A DNA stretch of 64,000 nt. Source: Archivesica marissinica. Its lineage: Eukaryota; Mollusca; Bivalvia; Venerida; Vesicomyidae. Below the pieces are notes generated by a model. The model did no database searches, was not told the origin of the DNA, and was given only the letters and a program-made list of their open reading frames with translations. Position numbers and translations under genes: made by a program. The stretch lies in NCBI GenBank assembly GCA_014843695.1, contig CM026402.1, positions 14,613,374 to 14,677,373 on the forward strand, in the 5' to 3' direction. Shown in pieces: positions 45,410 through 64,000 of the stretch. The first letter of the stretch is position 1. Each line of letters opens with the position of its first letter.

Positions 45410-46830
45410 TAAAATCTCAATTTCTGTAGGACAGCTATATTCCCCCTCGTTGAATGATGGTACAAACGTCTAAGTTGTAGGAAATCAGTGCATAAACAGA
45501 ATGCATCACAATTTGTAATATATCTACATTTGTATAATTGTTAAACCATAATGTTTGTACCTAGCTACTGACAGAAATGTCTATGTTCTTCTTCCGTGAG
45601 CTCATCTACATGCCACCTCAGACAGGGAAAAAATCAAGATGGTACAGTAGTCGCCAAATCGGACATGTGTGTATGATTTCTCCGTGTAATCCGGTTTCAT
45701 CCCACACAAAATTGCTAAAGCTTGTTTCACAATCATAAAATAAATAAAGTTTATACTCGCACATGTCGTGTCTATGCGGTGAACATTTGACCATTCGTAT
45801 ATTGACATTTTCCACTTCGCAGCATGGCAATAATGAGCACAAATGCAAGACAAAACTCGGGACTATCACTGATTTAGTCCGGTCATGGGGAACATCTGTG
45901 CAACGTTAACACTAACAATTATTCTACCAGACTAGCCACAGATTAATGTTCAGAACACAGAATATATCATTTGTGACTTGGGCCAAAAATTGTGATGCAT
46001 CGTTGTAGAGATGATAAGACATCTGGATGCCATTCCTTTCATACCAGTTATGTCCCCTGCTGCATCAGGAAACATTCAAACCTCATGACAGTTGACTCCA
46101 CGTGTGACCTTGAACTCTGGTGGCTAAACATGTACGCAGTTGATGCTCCAGCTGGAGATATCACGGGTATAATGCATATACCCTGCGTGACTCGTATATG
46201 ACACGCACTTATTCTGGGCATGTAACTATATGGCGAGGTATAAATAATAATTTCGTAAAATAGTTTCATTTCTTTCCTCTCGTTTGGCACCAGTGTTTAC
46301 TTCTCCAGGCCTCAAGGCATATAAAACGTTTCTCCTATCTCAAGCTTCTGATTGGTTCAGCTGGCAGTAAAACTCAGAATCAACTAATCAGAGCTTGAGA
46401 TCTGCGAAAATTGTTATAACCTTGGGCACTATACTTGCATGATATATATTTATAGATGTATCACAGTTGGTGGATGGTTGCATATGGCTGAGACACGAAG
46501 TTTGCTCAATGACCTCACGGAGTTCATGACAATATTTTTCAGTTTTGTTTTTACATGGAAACATTACATGTAATGACACTAATTTCAACGGATATAAGTT
46601 AGTTAGAATGTTTGGAATAAAATGTCATTATTTGACACTTTTGTTTAACGGTTAGTACCATATCCAAAAATAAGATCGGAGACAAAACTATACGGAAAAT
46701 CTGGAAAATGTACAAGAGCTTACGAGCCCAAACCGCTCACCATACTATTGTGTACGGTCAACCATGTAAGCAAAATTCTTACAATAGGTTGATAAGAACA
46801 AATTATCAAGTTATTCTTCAAGTTTACCAA
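45410..46830. other. Non-coding stretch, nothing recognised
   Basis: Open frames on both strands (45602-45869, 45992-46290, 46388-46588) overlap one another and show no domain or splice context. Confidence 0.45.
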
Positions 46831-46834
46831 GTAA

Positions 46835-47270
46835 CATAGTTTGAAGCAACATGGTAGAGGTTGAAGGAATGCCACCGCCGACTCATAGAAACCACTGAGA
46901 ATAAATTGTAAATAGCGTGACCTAGTTTTTTTTACCTAGCGACCCCATTTGAATAAACTTTGCCACATCTTATAAGGATGCTGCATAGTTTGAAGCAACA
47001 TGGTATAGGTTGTTGTAGGGATGCAACCGTAAATAGCGTGACCTAGCAACCCCATTTGAACAAACTTTGCCACATCTTATAAAGATGCTGCAGACAAAAG
47101 TTGGCAACATTCATGCTACTAGTTTATGAGGAGTCACAGCCTTCCTTCAAGTTGATCTGCAGTGACCACACGTGGTGGGTGTTGTAAGGATGTTACAGAC
47201 CAAGTTTGGAAACATTCCCATCATTGCTTCATGAGAAGTCTCGTCTAAAAAGTAAAGACATTTTATCTAA
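46835..47270. repeat. Dispersed repeat, partly duplicated
   Basis: Two copies of a block containing TAGTTTGAAGCAACATGGTA, AATAGCGTGACCTAG and ACTTTGCCACATCTTATAA lie at about 46838-46985 and 46986-47095. They are followed by single blocks with GATGCTGCAGAC and TTTATGAGGAGTC. The phrase 'CCCCATTTGAACAAACTTTG...GGATGCT' resembles a repeat class I associate with mollusc genomes. Class not determined. Confidence 0.5.
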
Positions 47271-47277
47271 AGAAAAT

Positions 47278-47505
47278 ATATATTGCCAAATTTATTTGTG
47301 TTCATGTACGGAATGAAATATAAAGTTGATTAGTTACAGATTCAAATTGTGTATATTGCCAAATTTATTTGTGGTCATGTACGGAATGAAATATAAAGTT
47401 GATTGGTTACAGATTCAAACTGTGTATATTGCCAAATTTATTTGTGTTCATGTACGGACATAAAATAATATAATGTTGATTGGTTACAGATTCAAACTGT
47501 GTACA
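47278..47505. repeat. 73-bp tandem repeat, 3 copies
   Basis: The unit includes ATTGCCAAATTTATTTGTG, TTCATGTACGGAATGAAATA and GTTACAGATTCAAA. Three consecutive copies; the third carries small insertions. Confidence 0.9.
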
Positions 47506-48136
47506 TCAAGTATAAATTCTGACACATGATACTTGCTGTCCCAACAAGATCGACTTATTTTCCAATAACCAGCGTTAATTTCGACGCACACATCAAAGTA
47601 AACAGTATTTGATGTCACCGAGAACGATAATTGCATGAATTCATAGCACCTGTTTATATCTAATTTACTCAATTTAATGGCCGTGATGGTGAAGACAATT
47701 TCTGTATGGAACAAACCTACCCATATTAGTTTCGTAAGTTTTTATTTCAACAATCATATTTTCAAAAGTGAATTACCCCCTGTTCAAGGAACAAAGAATG
47801 TTTAAATAAAATAAACACAAAGTACCATATGATACAACATACATCATTATTTATAATATGCATACAAGCATTATATACTTTGGGACATTTACCGGGTTGA
47901 TGTTATGTATTTGTTGGTAATTTGTAAACAACTAGTACAACACGCGTGATTAATCACGAATTGAAATGGCATGATGGTAAATAGCAGAAGTACAAAAATA
48001 ATATTCCTCTATTACCAATATGTACTTGTTTGCTATCACGTTGGAATATGTCAGGTCTCGAGCTAGCTAGCCATTCAAATAGATATAGAAGGTGTAAGGT
48101 ATACAAGAGAATTTTTAAGGTATACAAGGGAGAAGC

Positions 48137-48382
48137 TTAACCCATTCAACCCCAAGTAACTGACATGCACTGGTGCGTGATATTTTCAGACCAATAAATT
48201 AATAAGAAAATTACCTTTGGACCAGTTTATTTATCAAAATGGGTAATTTTATCTAAAAATAGTAATAATTATTACTGGCAAAAATGTGCAGATCCTGATG
48301 AGATGGTTCGTCATGAGCCGGCTCATCTGGATCTACACTTTTCATAAGCCTATTTAGAGGCCTGTGGGGTTGAAAGGGTTAA
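48137..48382. mobile_element. piggyBac-like MITE, family 2 (TTAA target site)
   Basis: Flanked by TTAA at 48137-48140 and 48379-48382. The ends are CCCATTCAACCCCA and the complement of TGGGGTTGAAAGGG. The interior has ACTGACATGCACTGGT and a GATCCTGATGAG...CTCATCTGGATC inverted segment. A second copy in opposite orientation, lacking that segment, is at 61072-61274 in RBPJ. Confidence 0.75.
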
Positions 48383-48538
48383 AGCGACATTACATCGCAA
48401 AACGATGCATTATTTACGTATAAATAGCATTGTTTCTACAAATTCTTCCGAAATAATTCGAACACTAACTTTCAATTAATAATAAACAGTGTTTTTTGGG
48501 TTTACAAACTCTCAAAAGTGAAAATAAGATTTCATATA

Positions 48539-49000
48539 CCGTATATACTCGGCCATAAGTCGACCTTATTTGCTTCTAAACTTTGCCCCAAAAACCTGCA
48601 TCGACTTATGGCTGAGTCACACAATTTTTTACAAATATTTCAGAAATTTTGCAATTATCAGTGGCAACTATGCTAATATTTGCTGCAGTTATACATACTC
48701 GCTACCATGTTAAATAAATAGTTCAAAAACGGTTCAATTTATGGTTGTTTTATGGAGAGTTTATAATATGCTATTAGTGTGGTTTCATTGCATTGGATAT
48801 TCTGGATGTAAATATTCTTTGATCTCCAAGAGAGCAGACAGTTTCAAAGCAGCGAATTTCTGTCCATTGATCACACCCGACAAATTTTATGGAAAAGTTG
48901 CCTCGACTTATGGGCGGGTGCATGCAAAATACAAGTTTTTTAGCCCCGAAATACCACCTCGACTTATGAGCGAGGTCGACTTATGGCCGAGTATATACGG
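48539..49000. mobile_element. TA-flanked MITE (CCGTATATACTCGG ends)
   Basis: The terminal inverted repeats begin CCGTATATACTCGGCCATAA on the left, with a near-perfect complement on the right, flanked by TA on both sides. Sub-terminal copies of 'TCGACTTATGG' occur inside both ends. No coding capacity; the open frame at 48741-49022 is a by-product. Superfamily undetermined (TA target suggests Tc1/mariner-like or ISL2EU-like). Confidence 0.75.
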
Positions 49001-49694
49001 TAACAGTCGGCCACACTCTTGAATTGATGTGCGTTTATTATGGGAGTATATACTATACTATGTTAAATCAACAAATACCACGCTTGTTTAATACTTGAAA
49101 TATTCAGATTCCGTTGCAAATATTTGGGAACAAATTGTTCCATATTATAGATAATTACATTGTGTAGAAATAGTTTTTATCACCGATGTAGTGTCGCTTA
49201 AGGCATACAAGGGAGACCTTTGTTGACTCCGCCCAGTGTCGTATACATATTCAATAATTAAACGCAAAAGATTATATATATATCTGTGAGTTTTTAATAA
49301 TCAACATTAAATTTCATCAGTCATCTACCAAATAATTTCATTAAACGAGTCTATGCACTAGACAATCACTAACAAATAATCCATTTCTCACAGTTTCATA
49401 AATTTCTTTTGCGTTTAACTATATACGAAAAACTCTTCTCTCTGAGCCCAAAATAGGGAGAAAATGTTAAAAGTTCAGGGTGACTAATTCTCCTACATCG
49501 CCCTCTAGCTCAAGCCCCGATATATTAGTGTAGTATTAATCATAATATTCTTCTAATATGTTGATAAATAAATTATTTAAAATCATAAAATATATATCTT
49601 GGTGGGACACTATAAATATTAGATACTCGCACACAAATGCAAAATAAATCAGCCATCTAGGATTGATGGCAACAAATACATTAAATGTGATATA

Positions 49695-50276
49695 CCGTCC
49701 ATACTCGCCTATAAGACAGGGATCATTCTAGAGGGCGATATTGTCACCCTAGGGACCCTGACTTCGCCCTCTTGGGGGCCCCACTTCTCCCTAAAAAAAA
49801 TTGTGTCTAGTAAGATACACTGGCCCATTATAAAGCATTCCTTCTATTCAAATGTTGTATTTAATGGTTGTACTGTGCATTTTAACCCTATTTTGCCGAA
49901 GTATATTAAAGAACACCATTTAAGGAAGCGATCACGCGCTTTCTCACTTCTCCCAAAAATGCTGACCTAGAATGAACCCTGTAAGACAAGTTTTTTACCA
50001 CCAGATTATGGCCTCAAAGTGGCCTCCCGTCTTATAAGTGAGTGCTAAATTAAAAATAATCAAATGTGTGTTAATTTAATGGTATCCATAATTACATTTA
50101 GAAAAGAAAGTAATCGGACACTAAAAATATCTTCAACTTGTACTGGGCAAACATGCCATTGATACATATCTGGTGTCAACCCGTCTTATATGCGAGTACA
50201 TGCCAAAACCCACAGATTTCAGGACCAAAGTAGGGGTCTTTATAGGCGAGATCGCTTTATAGGCAAGTATGGACGG
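49695..50276. mobile_element. TA-flanked MITE, related family, host of a nested MITE
   Basis: Ends CCGTCCATACTCGCCTATAA and the complement of TATAGGCAAGTATGGACGG, flanked by TA. The ends are clearly related to those at 48539 (same frame of CCGT..ATACTCG). It is split by the hAT-like MITE at 49719-49981. Confidence 0.75.
49719..49981. mobile_element. hAT-like MITE, copy 2, nested
   Basis: Opposite orientation to the copy at 41943. Ends GGGATCATTCTAGAGGGCGA and GAATGAACCCTG. TAAGACA flanks both sides (49712-49718 and 49982-49988); an 8-bp duplication with a 3-bp slip (ACA) at the left end would explain the shortened terminus. It inserted into the TA-flanked MITE, so it is the younger of the two. 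Confidence 0.75.
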
Positions 50277-50279
50277 TAT

Positions 50280-51155
50280 GCATGGTAACAAACTGCTCGG
50301 AATTTACTCGTCACCTGCAGCTACTATCACACACAGTGAAACAAACTTCACTTCACGCGTGGACCAGTGTCTCTCACCTGACATTTATAAATAATTCCTG
50401 GTCTTCAATTTTAATGTTTCGGCTCACGTGTCATACAGACATTGTTATGGATGGATAGGTATATTATGTACCATTGACGTACCATCATCATGGTAACCAT
50501 ACAATAAAATATTTATAAAAAAACAGGTTTGTTTCCGTGGTTACACATCTGATATCGTTATCTCATTTCCAGATGAAACTGGCCAATTATCTATAGTAAA
50601 TGATCTTACATAAAATTTATAACTTCTGACCACATGTGAACAAACTAGGGTTGAAATAGTCAGTATGTATATAGATAGCTACATTGCTAGAATGTGTCGT
50701 AGTAACCCAGATGTTTGATAGAAATGGTCGATTATCCACCTGACCTACATTCTTGCATCCAAATGTAATTTTTGATAAAGAAAAAATCTGAAGCAAGATG
50801 GACTTTTGATAGACTTGACCTAAAACAGATGGACAAAACTTGATTGAATATCACCTTGATCCTTAGGCTCAGTTGAGCCGCTTGCAGCCAATAAAACAAC
50901 AGGATGGTTGCCTTAGTTCTGCATCAATGCCATAAATATAGAACTTCATGAAGGTATCTTGTTATAGAGTAATGAATGGAACATTTAAACTAGTGATGGC
51001 AACACGTCTGAATAATGTTACACTCTTGAATATTCGGGGGGGGGGGGGGGGGGGGAATATTAAACTTAAAACAAATTAAAATTTACTGTCTTCAATGCTG
51101 TTTTTTCATTGGGAATCCATCAGACATTACAAACGAAACTACCTCTCGGAAGTTT
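50280..51155. other. Non-coding stretch with a 20-G run
   Basis: No gene recognised. A homopolymer of 20 G occupies 51036-51055, between GAATATTC and GAATATT. The nearby TAGTGATGGCAACACG (about 50993) resembles the end of the hAT MITE at 56396, so a fragment of that family may be present. Confidence 0.4.
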
Positions 51156-51159
51156 GATA

Positions 51160-51850
51160 TTGTTCCTGTGAATGAACAATGTGATGGTCTCGCGTGTCGA
51201 CATGGTACTATTTGATAGGATTCAGTGAATGAACAATGTGATGGTCTCGCGTGTCGACACGGTACTATTTGATATGGTTCCTGTGAATGAACAATGTGAT
51301 GGTCTAGCGTGTCGACACGGTACTATTTGATATTGTTCCTGTGAATGAACAATGTGATGGTCTAGCGTGTCGACACGGTACTATTTGATATGATTCCCGT
51401 GAATGAACAATGTGATGGTCTAGCGTGTCGACATGGTACTATTTGATATGATTCCGTGAATGAACAATGTGATGGTCTAGCGTGTCGACACGGTACTATT
51501 TGATATGGTTCCTGTGAATGAACAATGTGATGGTCTAGCGTGTCGACACGGTACTATTTAATATGATTCCCGTGAATGAACAATGTGATGGTCTAGCGTG
51601 TCGACACGGTACTATTTAATATGATTCCCGTGAATGAACAATGTGATGAGACACTCGCGTGTCGACACGGTACTATTTGATATCGTTCCAGTGAATGAAC
51701 AATGTGATGGTCTAGCGTGTCGACACGGTACTATTTGATAGGGTTCCTGTGAATGAACAATGTGATGGTCTAGCGTGTCGACACGGTACTATTTGATATG
51801 ATTCCCGTGAATGAACAATGTGATGGTCTAGCGTGTCGACACGGTACTAG
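51160..51850. repeat. ~59-bp minisatellite with 12-bp palindrome, 12 copies
   Basis: The unit contains GTGAATGAACAATGTGATGG, TCTAGCGTGTCGACACGGTA and CTATTTGATA. The core CGTGTCGACACG is a perfect 12-bp palindrome present in ten of the twelve units (two read CGACATGG). Unit length varies from 57 to 60 bp in the TTCC(C)/(C)TGTG linker. Confidence 0.93.
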
Positions 51851-52483
51851 GTCGGGCATTCGAATAACTAGATGCTAGTGTGTGATCTTCATTACTTAAT
51901 AATTAAAAGGTAATAAAATTAGATTATAAACACTCAACAAATTGATCGTATATTCGAACAGCAAGATCACAATTCGTTGCCATCATTAAGTTAAACGCAA
52001 ATGATATTATTATCAGCAGAGTTCTGGGTCGTCGTAAGATGTTTCTAATATAGTTTTGTTGCACACCTCTGCAGGTGTGACTGTTTATTAGATACCTTGT
52101 ATTATTAATTTTATGCCAATGAGATATGAAAGCAGCAGGTTCAGTTCCGTTTGCTGCCATATAATGTTAAATGTGTCGTTGCATGTAAACCAGCATAACA
52201 CACACTCTAGGATGGCCAGCTTGGATCCATTGAAACAAGACGCATATATGTTACACGTTGAGTTCACCAACATAAATTTTGGCTGCAACTAATAGACAGA
52301 CATTAATCTGTGGTCGAATGGTTAACTACAAGGACAAAACAATCACTGGCCCATCACCACTGTGGGCTTGAGGCATACTGTGGCTGGATCTTTCTATTGA
52401 AGAAGCTATATGGCTGGATTGCCAAATGGTCATCATTTCTATTTGATGGCAGGAGGAGTACCAAGGTGGTGACTATGTTGAAT

Positions 52484-52775
52484 TCTGAGAACTGATCCTG
52501 TGTTGAATTCTTGAGAACTGATCCTGTGTTGAATTTTTGAGAACTGATCCTGTGTTGAATTTTTGAGAACTGATCCTGTGTTGAATTCTTGACAGCTATT
52601 CCTGTGTTGAATTCTTGAGAACTGATCCTGTGTTGAATTCTTGAGAACTGATCCTGTGTTGAATTCTTGACAGCTATTCCTGTGTTGAATTCTTGAGAAC
52701 TGATCCTGTGTTGAATTCTTGACAGCTATTCCTGTGTTGAATTCTTGAGAATTGGATTTTTGAGAACTAATCCTG
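52484..52775. repeat. 26-bp minisatellite, about 11 copies
   Basis: The unit is GAGAACTGATCCTGTGTTGA plus ATTCTT. A second type with CAGCTATTCCTG alternates with it. It lies about 180 bp beyond the RBPJ stop codon, probably in or near the 3' UTR. Confidence 0.92.
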
Positions 52776-52956
52776 TGTGGATTGTTGAGAACTGTCGAGT
52801 TATTTCAATCATGTGTTGGAACTTGGCTTGCGATCCTGTGTAGTCCAAAATAGTATTGCTGAATTGGTGGGCAATATAGCACTAATTATCCGTTAATTTA
52901 TCACATAATAATGTATTTTAATGCACAATGCATATTTATCACAACCAATTAAATGG

Positions 52957-63037
<10,081 letters not shown>

Positions 63038-63393
63038 TCACACGCTCAAATTCTACTGAAAATGATACTTGAGAAAGCTGACCATACACTCAATGTAGTT
63101 TTCACTAAATTATAATATCTTGTGATTAGATAACAAGCAAAGATGATAGGATTGAGTTCTCGTTAAATAAAGTCTTTATTATTATTATTATTATAAGATT
63201 ATGAGGTCTGTTATTTTCTATTATGACAATACAATTTTAATGATATTTACTTATACATTACATTTCAAAAATGAGATTCCACAGATATGTGGGAATGACT
63301 ATAATCACTGCAGAAAATGATCCATATACGGAAATAGATCCACATACAGTAGTGTACGAGTCCAAGTAAATGAGAGTGTACGAATCGAAATAC

Positions 63394-64000
63394 TAGGTGT
63401 TCCATATAAGGTAGTGTATCCAAGTATACGGTAGTGTATGGAATCCGTGTAGCCAAGTATATGGTAGTGTATGGAATCCGTGTATCCAAGTATACAGTAG
63501 TGTATGGAATCCGTGTATCCAAGTATACAGTAGTGTATGGAATCCGTGTATCCAAGTATACGGTAGTGTATGGAATCCGTGTATCCAAGTATACGGTAGT
63601 GTATGGAATCCGTGTAGCCAAGTATACGGTAGTGCATGGAATCTGTGAATCCAAGTATACAGTAGTGTATGGAATCCGTGTAGCCAAGTATACGGTAGTG
63701 TATGGAATCTGTGTATCCAAGTATACGGTAGTGTATGGAATCTGTGTATCCAAGTATACGGTAGTGTATGGAATCCGTGTAGCCAAGTATATGGTAGTGT
63801 ATGGAATCTGTGTATCCAAGTATACGGTAGTGTATGGAATCTGTGTAGCCAAGTATACGGTAGTGTATGGAATCTGTGTATCCAAGTATACGGTAGTGTA
63901 TGGACCATATGTATCAAGGAGAATGCACATATCCGTACATGGTAGTGTACAGAGCCCGCGTATCAAGTATACGGTAGTGTACAGAGCCCGCGTATCCATG
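63394..64000. repeat. 33-bp minisatellite at window end
   Basis: The unit is GTGTATGGAATCCGTGTATC plus CAAGTATACGGTA, about 17 copies to 63905. More diverged units (CCCGCGTATCAAGTATACGG) run to the window edge. GTATAC is a palindrome in most units. It lies upstream of the first visible RBPJ exon, so it is presumably in an RBPJ intron. Open frames on the minus strand are artefacts of the period. Confidence 0.93.

Noticed and set aside
63265..63999. A 244-codon minus-strand open frame with TYR/THR-rich repeats
   Set aside because: A 33-bp minisatellite read in frame; no start context, splice context or family.

Overview
This is a repeat-rich animal (nuclear eukaryotic) window, not a prokaryotic one. 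It has split genes with GT-AG introns, tRNA-derived SINEs, a jockey-type LINE, a Tc1-like transposon, several MITE families and about twenty tandem-repeat arrays. The arrays cover roughly a third of the readable bases. The SINE/MITE/minisatellite mix and a Notch-pathway RBPJ (Suppressor of Hairless) orthologue fit a lophotrochozoan, most likely a mollusc. That placement is inference; no species can be named from the sequence alone. A run of exactly 1000 N (38069-39068) is an assembly gap.

Two multi-exon genes are supported. (1) On the minus strand, 63006 down to 52957, lie the last six exons of RBPJ, covering most of the beta-trefoil domain, the C-terminal domain and the stop codon. All exon phases join correctly; the 5' exons lie beyond position 64000. 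(2) On the plus strand, 19488 to 25312, four exons with mutually compatible phases (25, 235, 157 and 371 nt) form the 5' part of an unrecognised gene. Its start lies just downstream of a CRE (TGACGTCA) and a YY1-like motif. The 3' part would lie beyond an 11-kb satellite and the gap.

Layout: 1-6.7 kb, mostly plain non-coding DNA with SINEs and a TTAA-flanked MITE; 6.7-8.2 kb, dead Tc1-like transposon; 9.0-13.4 kb, dead jockey-like LINE on the minus strand; 14.7-17.3 kb, three minisatellites; 19.4-25.3 kb, unknown gene; 25.6-38.1 kb, a 44-bp satellite (about 250 copies) followed by a 22-bp array up to the gap; 39-41 kb, a 42-bp array and a GC/CpG-richer stretch with a duplicated promoter-like module; 41-52.8 kb, MITEs, SINEs and minisatellites; 53-64 kb, RBPJ exons embedded in minisatellites and transposons.

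The most interesting observation is that several tandem arrays overlap exon-intron boundaries rather than lying randomly in introns. One RBPJ 3' splice site with the first 31 nt of its exon is present eight times (56-bp unit). The 5' splice site at the other end of the same intron, with the exon tail, is present three times, and the second copy keeps an intact donor that would add 38 residues in frame. The 44-bp satellite resembles the splice-donor region of exon 4 of the unknown gene. A neighbouring RBPJ intron is about 98% minisatellite. Together these suggest that splice-site regions here were repeatedly seeds for tandem amplification, producing decoy or alternative splice sites.
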